A stretch of DNA of 64,000 bases from Notospermus geniculatus. Its lineage: Eukaryota > Nemertea > Pilidiophora > Heteronemertea > Lineidae. The translations under genes were made by a program, and so were the position numbers. Of this stretch, positions 24,001-34,759 are shown piece by piece. The stretch is from positions 265,242 to 329,241 of the forward strand of contig NMRB01000143.1 of NCBI GenBank assembly GCA_002633025.1. Direction: 5' to 3'. The first letter of the stretch is position 1, and every line of letters begins with the position of its first letter. The notes beneath the pieces are model-generated. The model saw only the letters and a program-made list of their open reading frames with translations. It made no database searches and was not told the origin of the DNA.

Positions 24001-25150
24001 TGCCATGATGTTCATTCCTGCTTTTCAGGCTGTGGCAGCTTTTCGGCATGAGAACTATCAAAGGGGTAGAGCATACCCCACAGAACCTAAGACATCGGCT
24101 CATGGTTATGGTTGTAGTTTAGTTTTAATAACGGGGAGCCCAAAAATCCTGAGCTCCCGTTAACTCTGAAGTAATTGCCAGTTAACCAGAAGTTAACTAA
24201 TAAGTTAACCAGAAATCAACTGTGAGCCTATGTCTTAAGCCCGCCGCACACGGAGGGAAAATGCCTTCGCCAAGTGGCGGGCCCGCGCTTTGGCGAAGGC
24301 AATTGCCCTCCTTGTGCGGCGGGCTTTACAGTCACAGATTCTATGGAGTAAACTCCACTCCTTTATTATAGTTATGGCGAAAAGCTGCCACAGCTTGAAA
24401 AGCAGGAATGGACCTCATTTTTCATGGCTGCAATTCCTCAGTTTTACTCAAACTGAACTTTAAAAATATTTGATCTCCACTCCAGTTAACCAGTTAACGA
24501 CTAGGCGTTATGGTAACTGCTGTACATTTTCCAATGCATTCTCCTAAACTAAACTCAGTAAAGGTTCCCGTTAAGTTAACTATACTTGAATCGTCAAAAA
24601 CAGTTATGGTTTAGTTAACCAGCAAACAGTTAAAAACAGTTATGGTTTAGTAAACCAGCTGTTAACAGCCAGTAAACTAAACTCTTTTTGGGGAGGTCAA
24701 ATTTTGTAGTTATGGTGTACATGTGGTTAGCTTTAACCATAACTGAAATAGTTAACTAAAATATTTGACCTCAGCCAGTGTCATCGTCGTACCTGCGTGG
24801 AGTAGGTTAATTTGTGAGGATCTGAAATGCAATTTTGATCCTTTTTCTTCAGGGTTATAAACTTCACCTGCCGTGCAGACGGAAGCCCAACGCCAAGTGT
24901 GAAGTTCCTCGCAATACCAAGATCGAAATGGGATCCGATCATCTACGGACTTCAACGTTTGGACGAATGGGAAGAGGTGGACCCTGTAGAGACTAATACA
25001 AAGACCGTAATAGGTCCTGGTGGCGAGGTAACCTTGGTGATCCCTCCAGGAGGATATCCTTATCCGCGCCGCGATGAGTCTTTCTGGTTGATCTGTGTTG
25101 GTTACAACCAATTCACCAAAGATGCGTCTTTCGTTAAGTTTATTTTATAA
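21053..25150 (+). CDS. Secreted Ig-like protein, tandem copy 1 (frameshift in last exon)
   Basis: Exons: 21053-21115 (21-residue signal peptide MDYGRIRPYGFF-AIFMLVAHL), 21810-22080, 22552-23627 and 24853-25150. The first three join in frame (phases 0, 1, 0). The large exon encodes a novel region (e.g. LPTPLFVPK, VVDLRRQKSARMKVGL) and an Ig-like half with cysteines in VVIEC and ASFNC. The last exon should encode another Ig-like domain (FTCRADGSPTPSVKF ... LICVGYN) but has one extra A in TTATAAACTTC compared with copies 2 and 3. Read as sequenced, translation leaves frame after GYK and stops at 24994-24996. Either this copy is a recent pseudogene, or has a changed tail, or the base is a sequencing error. 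No transmembrane segment is seen, so the product should be secreted. Confidence 0.75.
21184..21800. other. Intron 1 of Ig-like copy 1: element debris
   Basis: It starts with a degenerate family-2 MITE (GAGTTTTCC ... GGCGTTTCGGAGGCTTTGCG, to about 21335). An unrecognised AT-rich stretch follows, containing a CCCCTCGG/CCGAGGGG hairpin and a GTCCGTCCGTCC run. Confidence 0.4.
23850..24775. mobile_element. GTTAAC-rich foldback region in intron 3 of copy 1
   Basis: The arms pair over several hundred bases, for example AAAGTTCAGTTTGAGTAAAA with its complement near 24440-24465, and GCTGTGGCAGCTTTTCG with CGAAAAGCTGCCACAGC. The word GTTAAC recurs many times. A second, compact hairpin is nested at 24237-24326. 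Copy 2 lacks the element at the corresponding place. Confidence 0.6.
24237..24326. mobile_element. Nested 90-bp hairpin MITE (AAGCCCGCCGCAC ends)
   Basis: The ends AAGCCCGCCGCACACGGAGG / CCTCCTTGTGCGGCGGGCTT continue inward as TGCCTTCGCCAA / TTGGCGAAGGCA, around a GC-rich loop. Confidence 0.65.
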
Positions 25151-26640
25151 TGGAGGATTGATACGATGGGACCAAGTGACGATGTATAGTTGAGCTTCGA
25201 ACTCGAACATCTTTTTTGCGTCTAGGCTACTTCAATCCTCAACTGGTCTGAAAGTATCAATGCCTCTTGAGCTTCCCAGAAAGGTTTCGAGATGAGTTAA
25301 TAATGTAAAGCGCTTTGATACTGTACAATAGAAAGTGCATTAGGCCTATATATAAGCTTCGTGTAATAAGAACCTGATTTCTGTATCAAACAGTTGTTGC
25401 TCCCAACAGAATGAACTGCATCTTCGGAAGTCCTGGCACCCGGTGTCAGTAAAAATGGACCCCCAACAGATTACTTGTGAGATAACTGGATTAAATCAAA
25501 TTTAGCCAGAAATCAACCCAGTTGCGTCTATCAGCGACGTGCGTCACTCGTAATTCCGTTTGCAATAGTGCCTTTGTTGCTTTCAGTCCAATCTACAGTA
25601 CATTGTCTATTTATCATTTGCCGCAGTCTGTGTCCATCCTCCCACAGCAGGGGTATTTACCTCGCTCCTCTTCATCCACTCACACAAACCCCTGCTGAAA
25701 TAGGACATCAGGTGAATTTGGTGTGGCTGTACCTTACTCCAGTTGCACTCCCTGTATTGGCAGGATAACTTGGAGAATTACGAATTTCCTGGTTTTACCC
25801 CGTTTGACCTTAAAGTTTTGTGCTTTACAAATCACTAACATCTTTCCAAAATTGACTAAATTTTATCACAGAGGTTCTTCCTATGTATAGGAAAGATTCT
25901 TATTATTTTTGATTGTTATTATGAGTCATCATTATTTAGTATTCACACCCTAAAAATGCTGCATTCTGATTATGGGCAATGGTTTTCTGACCGCCTCATG
26001 CTTGCCTGGGAGGCCCAATTTCAGCAGGGCTTGTGTGGAGTGTATAAAGAGGAACGAGACCAAAGCCCTGCTGTGGGAGGATGTCTGTGTCAGCTTCAGT
26101 TGGAGAAACATACGCAGTGTGTTGTTGCTGATGAGCTTTTGTCCTGCGGTCAGTCGAAGGTAACCGTCAAGGAAGCGGACACAGGCGGTGCGAATGACTT
26201 CCTTTCATTACGCGGAGACCTCCCAGCTTTTTTCATTTGCTGCTCATATCCCGCTCCTGCAAGATGTCTTTTACACTGGCATTTTTAGTAAGAGGCGGTG
26301 TCTGGTAGTGCATGTGTGTACCGGTAGATTTTTTCCCGCAAAGCCCCCGAAACCCCAAAGCAAACGTATCCTTTGTTCTGTTTTATCAGGGCCGTATTTA
26401 ACTTTTTGGTCCGGGGGGGGGCAGAAGCCTCTCGGGGGGGGGGGGGGAANTTTGCCCAAAATCCGCATGAAAATCTTGTCTTTTGGTTGGCTCAGGGGGC
26501 AACTCGCCCCCCCCCTTTAAATACGGCCCTGTTTATGTGCTGTCTTCGTGGCATCGAACAACGGAGGTGGTGTTGGGGCTTTGCGAAAACCCTCTACTTT
26601 TTTGGGCTGCCATCAAAACTTGAGGATGATATACATGTAC
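25151..26640. other. 3' flank of copy 1 with element insertions
   Basis: About 25200-25420 is alignable with 32938-33170 after copy 2, and 26165-26290 with 33230-33365, so this is duplicated 3'-UTR or flank. Between them lie hairpins with AGCAGGG / CCCTGCT and CCTCCCACAGCAGGG words (25635-25700 and 26022-26083). Beyond them is a family-2 MITE (26327-26605) that is itself interrupted by another element. Confidence 0.45.
26387..26531. mobile_element. CAG...CTG element nested in a family-2 MITE
   Basis: The ends CAGGGCCGTATTTAA and TTAAATACGGCCCTG are inverted repeats, and the direct repeat TTTAT flanks both sides. Long G and C runs lie inside, with one N at 26450. The insertion splits a MITE whose ends are at about 26327 and 26605. 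Confidence 0.65.
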
Positions 26641-26649
26641 ACAAAGACT

Positions 26650-27180
26650 TTCTGAAAAATCCCTGTATCAAGATTAGAAATAGACAATTCCTGGCCTGAA
26701 AATTAAATGGGCTTATTTTGTATTCTATCCCTGAAAGAGTTTTGCAGGAAAATGCCAGCGGGCCGCCATTCACAATGGATGTAGGATGGGGAAATGGTTT
26801 ATATTAAGCGATCCGGGGCAGCTAAAAAGTCGTGCTCATTTGACGAGCGACTTGATAAAAAGACTCGTTGATATTTGGGATAATCATCCTCAAATCGTTG
26901 CCATAGTCAAGATTTGCCAATTAACATATTGGTAATTAACAGAATAATTGAAGAAGTAATTATTTCCAAATATTAGAAATAATGGAGATTTGTTTTAATG
27001 GGCTTTGTCTGGTCAATATTTTTACACCGCACCACCAAAGGTATTGAGTGCCACTCCTGATGTTGCTTCGATTCTGCAAAGTTTGAGTTTGGCGTATCAT
27101 CCAGGTCACTCGAAGGAATGGACTACGGGAGGATAAGGCCGTATGGCTTCTTTGCTATCTTCATGTTGGTAGCACACTTG
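26650..27180 (+). promoter_or_regulatory. Duplicated promoter and signal-peptide exon, module 2a
   Basis: This is near-identical to 27490-28013. It contains the conserved upstream blocks and a complete 63-base first exon (27118-27180) encoding MDYGRIRPYGFF... with donor GTAAGT. No gene body lies between it and the next module, so it could serve as an alternative first exon of copy 2 or be left over from a lost gene copy. Confidence 0.6.
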
Positions 27181-27489
27181 GTAAGTCGCATTCTGTATAT
27201 GAAGCAGTGAGACTGCCGACATTTCGAGAGATTTTGCGCCAATCGAGTTTTCGAGTCGGTTTTCAATGGTTTTCGAGTTCAAACCCCCTCAGGCTCCCAG
27301 CTTGACAATCAGTGAGTTTTCGCAAAGCCCCCCCATCTTAGGCCTAGAAGCGAGCGCCAAAGGCGCGAGCCGAAATATTGGCGGGGGTCCGGGGGGCATC
27401 CCTGGGAAAATTACCAACTCACGGGGGAGGATACCGGGGAGCATACAGAAATAGCCATGACATAACATCTAAAACACAAAGACTTTCTG

Positions 27490-27950
27490 AAAAATCCCTG
27501 TATCAAGATAGAAATAGACAATTCCTGGCCTGAAAATTAAATGGGCTTATTTTGTTTTCTATCCCTGAAAGAGTTTTGCAGGAAAATGCCAGCGGGCCGC
27601 CATTCACAATGGATGTAGGATGGGGAAATGGCTTATATTAAGCGATCCGGGGCAGCTAAAAAGTCGTGCTCATTTGACGAGCGACTTGATAAAAAGACTC
27701 GTTGATATTTGGGATAATCATCCTCAAATCGTTCCCATAGTCAAGATTTGCCAATTAACATATTGGTAATTAACAGAATAATTGAAGAAGTAATTATTTC
27801 CAAATATCAGAAATAATGGAGATTTGTTTTAATGGGCTTTGTCTGGTCAATATTTTACACCGCACCACCAAAGGTACTGAGTGCCACTCATGATGTTGCT
27901 TCGATTCTGCAAAGTTTGAGTTTGGCGTATCATCCAGGTCACTCGAAGGA
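27490..27950 (+). promoter_or_regulatory. Conserved upstream module 2b of Ig-like copy 2
   Basis: It has the same blocks as before copy 1 (TTATTTCCAAATATCAGAAA with TAATGGAGATTT, and TGGTCAATATTTTACACCGC at 27844-27863). It directly precedes the nearest signal-peptide exon of copy 2 (27951-28013). Confidence 0.5.
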
Positions 27951-30900
27951 ATGGACTACGGGAGGATAAGGCCGTGTGGCTTCTTTGCTATCTTCATGTT
28001 GGTAGCACACTTGGTAAGTCACATTCTGTATATGAAGCAGTGAGACTGCCGACATTTCGAGAGATTTTGCGCCAATCGAGTTTTCGAGTCGGTTTTCAAT
28101 GGTTTTCGAGTTCAAACCCCCTTAGGCTCCCAGCTTGACAATCAGTGAGTTTTCGCAAAGCCCCCCCCCCCAGAATGGGATTGCTGACAGTCCGTTGGCG
28201 TTTCAGGGGCTTTGCGAAAACCCTGCATTGTTCAAGCGAGGAATCCACCTGTGATTTTCAACTATATATTGCTTTGCGACTTGCTTTGCAACTTGGTTGC
28301 GTTGCAAGTGGGCACTCGAACGCCGTAGTGGATTTAGCTGGAGGTGATTTCCACCAATGGCGAAGATGTGATCAATTTCAGGTCGGTGGGCGATGTCAGT
28401 TCCTTGCGGTCGTATTCAGTCAAGGTGAGCAGGTTGCAAAGCAAGTCGCAAAACAGCATCTTCGATAGGGCGATCTGCTCTCCACTGCGTTACATCACAC
28501 ATCACCCTTCGAGAAAGTGACCGGTCCACGGCGTATCTGCCGCCTCGAGAAGAAGAGGCCAATCAGAATCGGTGTTGTAAAATGTCACGGTGAATCGTGG
28601 TACAAAGAGTGGTAGCCGAAGACCCGATATAAAGTGCAATATGATTGGTCGCCCGGTAAAGTTGGCATCGTGCCAAGATACGCCGCCGACTGGTCTATTT
28701 CTCGAAGGGTGATGTGCGATGTAACGCAGTGGAGAGCAGATCGGCCTTCGATTATCGAAGATGCAAAACAGAAAATCAGCAGTGGATTCAGACCCCCACA
28801 CGTTTTTGAACGTCGCGAGGCGAGTGCAGCATAAAATTTGCCCATCAATCATTTTCAGACCAGCGGATACCGTGATGATGACTGCCACGACGGCAAGAAG
28901 CTGGGGAGAATTCTGGACCTCGTGGTCTCTCCACAGGAGTTACATTCCGGACTACCTATCAATGTGACCTTACGACTGTACACACCCTACAAACCAAATG
29001 GTGCCTGGTACCTGCAAGAGTATAAGCATTTTCGACGCCGTGGTTATGTGAAGTTATTCCACCAGTTTAAAGACGAAAATATAACTTTTCCGTGGCTGTT
29101 CAACGTTTACCCTGTACCTGAGAAAGGTAGGCAACAACGTCACTGCATGGACAAGAAGTGGACAGCCTGGGACGTCGTACACCCTGGGAAAACCTAAAAG
29201 CGTTTTCCTGCATAAGCCAGTTTAAAACAGTACACTTCAATCCACTAAGTGTGCATTACCTTCATTTACAATCCACTAAGTGTGCATTACTTTCATTTAC
29301 TAATAACTGAGGTCATAAAGTATGTGTTTTAGATCCTGCTTTGCAGCATTAGCTTTACACTTTCATTTCAACTTGACTTCTTCAGACGACGGCGACATCA
29401 GAGCAAACTTTCGTTATGAAGGTGGTGATACGTACGTATTCTCGCTTCAATTGGCTTCGTATGTGCACTTGCATGAACTCTTTCGACGAGCCATGTTCGT
29501 TCACTTTGCAATGCAGCTGGATCACCCTTGCAACACGATCACCGTGAGTCTGAGATCAGGTTTTAACGGATTGAAGAATATGACTGGGGTTGATCTACCG
29601 ACACCACTCTTTGTGCCAAAACCTGTCGTAGATCTCCGGAGACAGAAAAGTGCACGTATGAAAGTTGGACTGTCTATAGACCCCGCCCTGGAAGTTGACG
29701 CTTATTATGCCTCGTTTGCCGACGGTAGGAAAAATGGTGAAATGTTCACTCGAGATGGATTGGGAAGCCAAGAACCTGTTAGGATGGGCTGGGAAGACGC
29801 ATCTGGGAGGCGATCCGGTCATCCCGAAGTTGTCAACAACACAATCGAGGCAGTGATGACTCTTGCCAAGATACCAGATGAAGTCGGCGACATCGACGGA
29901 TTGGCTGTATTATCTTTATGCAGGATGATGCGACGAGAAGGGTCGTACCTGTACGGCGACGAGGGGGAGTGGTTGGAGGTCATGGCGACTACACTAGTCC
30001 TACTGAAAGACAGCGAAAAGCCAGCAGTAGGTTTGTCTGTCAACCAGAACAACCATAAAATTCGAAATCCCACTCACAAGTACTTTTATGACACGGACGG
30101 CACAAGAATAATCCCGTTCGTCAACGATCCTATAATGGTGATGCCGGTAGTGATTGAATGTTCGGCCATGTCATCTGACGGCGAAACGACCCCGGATATC
30201 GCCGCTGCGGTGATAAACGGGGACAAGACCGGGTTTACTGTCCGCAATCTCCTGACTCCGATAGGAGGTGAAGATTTGGTGGGTTATGCCCGGAGATTTT
30301 ATGAAATACCACCACTGCCGGTAGGAGAAACGGCGAGTTTCAACTGTCGCGCGGCTGAGGGAAACACCGTGTCCAGCGGATTTGTCCGGGTGATTAGCAC
30401 CGAGAATGTGAAGGTCACATCGGAAAACAAGAGCTATGAACCCTTGAACAACCGCACCTTCAGGGGAGTAAGTACTAGTAGCACATCCTTTTACATGTAC
30501 AAATATAAACCAGGGCCGACGCATAAGTCCGATAGTGCTACCGGCGCCTATCGGCAGTTTAGTTATAACGCATTTTCCCACTCATTGGCCGGGTTTAGGG
30601 ACCTTCTCAAAATAAATTTGAAGCCTAAAAGATGAAATTTTTTCATCTCTCTGTGTACCCCCTACCCCCCCTCAAAAGATGAAAAAGTGAAGAAGTCTGG
30701 CTTCAAAACTGGGCAGGCCAAAATATGCCTCTATGTTGCTAGAAACTTCCCTTCCTACAAGGTTTAAAGCATCACTTTGTGTGTTTCTGTGGATGAAAAG
30801 AGAAAAAATGAAGCAAAATTCAATGTATGGTACCTTGGTATGGTGAAGCCAGAAAGGTATCAAGAAACGAAATTTTGGNATGAAATACCACCACTGCCGG

Positions 30901-32354
30901 TAGGAGAAACGGCGAGTTTCAACTGTCGCGCGGCTGAGGGAAACACCGTGTCCAGCGGAATTGTCCGGGTGATTAGCACCGAGAATGTGAAGGTCACATC
31001 GGAAAACAAGAGCTATGAACCCTTGAACAACAGCACCTTCAGGGGAGTAAGTACTAGTAGCACATCCTTTTACATGTACAAATATAAACCAGGGCCGACG
31101 CATAAGTCCGATAGTGCTACCGGCGCCTATCGGCAGTTAGTTATAACGCATTTTCCCACTCATTGGCCGGGTTTATTTGCACAGCAGCTGTGCATCTAGT
31201 AAATACTGGTCTCCTTGTATGCACAGCAGACTCCGCCCACTGTATAACAGACTCCGCCTACTTTTGGCTTTTGCGGTGTAATTCTAAACTTACTGAGAAC
31301 ACATTTCAAATATACGCCACATGGCTATACACATTTAGTAGGACAGGCTTCCGGGGAGGGAAGGTTGCCTGGGGATCTTGAGACACAGAGGAACTGTACC
31401 GTCATGACAGAAAGGGCAGTGCATCACAACCCTAATGAGGGTTAGGGTCAAGATTACACTTTTGATTTTAGGCGTAACCCTAATTAGGGTAATCTTATCT
31501 GCCATGTATGACCTACCAACCTGCGCGCTGCAGTCGTGGCTTGTTTGGTAGGACCAGTATTGGCCGTTCGAGCTCGGAGGGGATTATTACACCGCATTTT
31601 TAACAGGTGTGGACAGAAAAAACCCGGGTTCGACACGGATTTTTTATGTAGTGTAACAAGGGCTTATGTAGTTACATTGCATTGTAGTGTAACCACTGCT
31701 TAGGCCCTATAATGCTGTCTGTGCAAATAAACAGTTCCTTTCCAATTGGAACCGAAAGCAATCGGATTTTCTGTGCGGTCGGCCCAGTGCGTTTGTCAGG
31801 ACGAAAGACGTCGATGCTTTACCCCACCGCAATGCATTTATTGGACGTCAACTTCAAACTGGTAATCAGCGGGGGGGGGGGGTATGGGCTGTCTGATGCC
31901 CTAATTTCTACCCTCACATTGATTTCGAAAAATATTAGATTTCTCTCCCGGAGAGAGTTCTTCCATATAATCTAATGGATACATTGTCATCGTCGCAAAC
32001 CTATAATTTGTGAGGATCTGAAATGCAATTTTGATCATTTTTCTTCAGGGTTATAACTTCACCTGCCGTGCAGAAAGCGGAAGCCCAACGCCAAGTGTGA
32101 AGTTCCTCGCAATACCAAATTCGAAATGGGATCAGAGAATGTCGTTCTCCTCGCGACAACAACTTTTGGACGAATGGAAAGAGTTGGACCCTGTAGAGAC
32201 TAATACAAAGACCGTAATAGGTCCTGGTGGCGAGGTAACCTTGGTGATCCCTCCAGGAGAATATCCTTATCCGCGTCGCAATGAGTCGTTCAATTTGGTC
32301 TGTTTTGGTTACAACCGATTCGCCAGTGATAACGATTTCGTTGACTTTTATTAG
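27951..32354 (+). CDS. Secreted Ig-like protein, tandem copy 2
   Basis: Exons: 27951-28013 (or the alternative 27118-27180), 28859-29126, 29386-30467 and 32049-32354 (TAG stop). The phases join cleanly to give about 572 residues. The signal peptide is followed by TSGYRDDDCHDGKKLG, a region with LRLYTPYKPNGAWYL, then the large exon (DDGDIRANFRYEGGDTYVFS, CNTITV, VPKPVVDLRRQKSARM). Two Ig-like cysteine pairs follow: VVIEC...SFNC, and FTCRAESGSPTPSVKF...LVCFGYN. There is no transmembrane segment. It shares very high identity with copy 1, so the duplication is recent. The family is not one I can name; the C-terminal domain has the CxAxGxPxP pattern of I-set Ig domains. The partial repeat of its large exon at 30880-31168 looks like an assembly duplicate. 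Confidence 0.8.
28145..28224. mobile_element. MITE family 2, copy in intron 1 of Ig-like copy 2
   Basis: GAGTTTTCGCAAAGCCCCCC at the left and GGGGCTTTGCGAAAACCC at the right, with a short interior. Confidence 0.55.
28461..28759. mobile_element. Foldback element, about 0.3 kb
   Basis: The arms CGATCTGCTCTCCACTGCGT / ACGCAGTGGAGAGCAGATCG extend through CATCACCCTTCGAGAAA / TTTCTCGAAGGGTGATG. It lies just upstream of exon 2 of Ig-like copy 2. Confidence 0.65.
30301..31168. repeat. Duplicated block around the 3' end of exon 3 (copy 2), with an N
   Basis: Bases 30301-30590 and 30880-31168 are almost identical (a few substitutions and one-base indels) and are separated by unrelated sequence and the N at 30879. 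The second part repeats the end of the large exon and its donor. The N right at the junction suggests two alleles placed in series rather than a real extra exon. Confidence 0.65.
31170..32048. other. Rest of intron 3 of Ig-like copy 2
   Basis: No exon is recognised. Small repeats include AGACTCCGCC twice (about 31229 and 31251), CCCTAAT/AGGGTTA words near 31420-31490 and a G-run at 31870. The final 60 bases match the intron end of copy 1. Confidence 0.35.
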
Positions 32355-32386
32355 AGGGTGACGATGTAGCTGATGAGCGTCGAACT

Positions 32387-32936
32387 TATCGCAAGCCGTC
32401 CCTGCCATAAATCCACCATGCTGTAATTATTTACTACCATGCTAGTAAATATTTTCTACCATGCTAGTAAATATTTTCTACCATGGTAGTAAATAATTCT
32501 TACCTAGGTAATAAATATTACTACCATTGTAGTATTTAATTCTTACCTAGGTAATAATTATTTACTACCATGGTAGTAATTAATTCTTACCTAGGTAATA
32601 ATTCGAATTATTACCTAGGTAGTATTTAATTCTTACCTAGGTAATAATTCGAATTATTACCTAGGTAAGAATTAAATATTACCATGGTAGTAAATAATTA
32701 TTACCTAGGTACGAATTCGTACTTCCGTTTCCGAAGTACGAATTATTACCTAGGTAAGAATCAAATACTACCATGGTAGTAAATAATTATTACCTAGGTA
32801 AGAATTAAATACTACCAAGGTAGTAAATAATTATAACCTAGGTAAGAATTACATATTACCATGGTAGAAAATATTTGCTAGCATGGTAGTAAATAATTAC
32901 AGCATGGCGGATTTATGGCAGGGACGGCTTGCGATA
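32387..32936. mobile_element. 550-bp palindromic element with TSD CGAACT
   Basis: The ends TATCGCAAGCCGTCCCTGCC and GGCAGGGACGGCTTGCGATA are inverted, and the direct repeat CGAACT lies on both sides (32381-32386 and 32937-32942). Copy 1 has a single CGAACT at the matching place in its 3' flank, so the empty site is visible. The interior is made of reiterated 12-14-bp palindromes, TTACCTAGGTAA and TACTACCATGGTAGTA, separated by AT spacers. There is no coding capacity. Confidence 0.8.
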
Positions 32937-33449
32937 CGAACTCGAGACCTAGAGTATCATCTTTTTGCGTGTAGGCTACTTCCTCAACTGGTCTGAAAGA
33001 CTATCAATCCCCTTGAGTTTCCCAGAAAGGTTTCGGGAGAGACTGGCTTAATATTGTAAAGCGCTTAGATAACTGTAGAATGGAAAGCGCGTTATACAGT
33101 GTATAAGCTTCGTGTAATAAGAGCCTGTTTTCTGTAGAATAAAAGCTACCAAACAATGTTGCTCGCGACAGAGTGAAGTGCGTCTTGTAGACCTTGTTGA
33201 GATGAAGTCAACGAGATCAATCGCGGAGGTATCGTCAAGGAAGAGGACGCGACGATCGGTGCGAATGACTTCCTTCAAGTTTCATTTAATGAAAAAAAAC
33301 TGTTTTTTTTTCATTTGCTTTCATATCCCTCATTTGCAAGATATCTTCTGTGGCATTGTTTTTTAGTAAAGGCGAACCTCTGGCGCTGTCACCCGGCGTA
33401 AAACGCTAGTATATACTTGACATGCTTGGAATTGGCGTTTGCGTTACCG

Positions 33450-33800
33450 GTATTGGATAGTTTTCCGGCTCGAAGCCCCCGGAGCCGAACGTTTATCCCT
33501 AGTGCAGTGGCGGCCCCCCCGTTCAGCCGCCGAGGAGCAAAAATTTTGGAAGGCATATAATCAGACCCCTGATTTTCAGTAAAAAGAAAGTTCAATTTGG
33601 CCTGCCCAGGTGCCAGGAAATCGCGTTTCCGGCACTTTTACCCAAAAATTTTCGGCGCTTCGCGCCTTCGGGTCTCAGGGAATGGGGGTTGCCCATTCCA
33701 CGCCCCCCCCCCCGTTCGGCAACTTCTGGATCCGCCACTGCTAGTGTGCTCTCTGCGTGCATCGAACAACGGGTTTGCGTTGGGGCTTTGCAAAAACTCT
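33450..33800. mobile_element. Family-2 MITE interrupted by a CAGTGGCGG element
   Basis: The outer parts (AGTTTTCCGGCTCGAAGCC ... GGGGCTTTGCAAAAACTC) form a diverged family-2 MITE. Inside it, 33505-33740 begins CAGTGGCGG and ends CCGCCACTG, flanked by the direct repeat CTAGTG. This is the second nested insertion into this MITE family in the window. Confidence 0.55.
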
Positions 33801-34254
33801 CTGCTGTTTTTAGGCTGTCCAAAAATGGTGGCCAGGGACCGATGTACCAGAATTTTGCGCATCCGGGCGTAAATCCCACGTAGGCCTACCCCTACCACGA
33901 TATTCGAAAAAGCCAGATATTTTATCGAATTTTCAGTAGGGTTAACAAGAGTATGAGTCTTCGCCTTTGCCCCATCCGTCTAAAGTAATCAGCTTTCTGG
34001 TTCATTGCCAGCATCTTGCACTTCAATGCGGTCTTCATCACGCCATCTGCAGCTTGGGAAACAACGTGATTACAGGAGGGAAATGAAGCCCCAGAGCTAA
34101 GCCTCTCCTACCGGGGTTACATCAGGAATTCGGTTTGAAGTTCAGTTATATGGTTCTGTCAAAGGAGTCTTGTCACCCAATGGAATCTGTTTATTCAAAG
34201 TTAATAAACCTGGAGCTCTTTGCATCGAACCCCTTGTAGCTACTACTATATGGC

Positions 34255-34385
34255 ACGGCTTAACCCGCCGGCCATAGAGGATTTCCTTTATGGCCTAGTG
34301 GTTGGCGCGTTGGCCTCGGCGCTAGAAGTTAAGCTACGCTGAGCGCGATCACTACGTGGATGGGTGACCGGCGCGCGTACAATAC
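34255..34385 (+). repeat. SINE-like element with tRNA-type and 5S-rRNA-like segments
   Basis: TGGCCTAGTGGTTGGCGCG resembles a tRNA A box. It is followed by GAAGTTAAGCTACG and ACGTGGATGGGTGACCGG, which resemble the internal control region of animal 5S rRNA. A related copy with the same head is at 47344-47522. It is too diverged and too short to be a 5S or tRNA gene. Confidence 0.45.
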
Positions 34386-34427
34386 ACTCTTCTCGATGAC
34401 GACACTGATTAAAGCCAGCAGCACGCC

Positions 34428-34545
34428 AAGCGATCGCCATCGAGAGCAAAATCGGCAGTTGACGCCAAGTGTGGATAGCGATGCGTGTCGTCTCGCCGAT
34501 TAGCCTCGTCTGCGGTGGCTGGCGAGAAGATTGGTGGCCGACTCC
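34428..34545. repeat. Copy of the GCGGTGGCTGGCGAGAAG repeat
   Basis: It is alignable by eye with 1395-1535 (GAGCAAAATCGGC, GATAGCGATGCGTG, GCGGTGGCTGGCGAGAAG). Confidence 0.4.
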
Positions 34546-34759
34546 CTTGTCTCAGTTCGACGCCAACGGAAGTATGAATTGGGACTATACCAACGAATGA
34601 TGGAGTAGTCGGGGCTAATAATACTGTATGTCTATTTGCTGGCCCGATTAAACGGCAACTCAAGCTGAAGTTAATTTCTCTAGTAAGGCCTATACCGTTT
34701 ATATCAGAATTGGTCAGATAATGAGCACTTTAACGTGGAGGTCATTACCAGAAAATCGA

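Noticed and set aside
31430-31500. CCCTAATTAGGGT words suggested an internal telomere repeat.
   Set aside because: Only isolated imperfect copies, no tandem array.
34310-34385. A 5S rRNA gene.
   Set aside because: Only the internal control region is similar; the 5' and 3' stems and total length do not fit.
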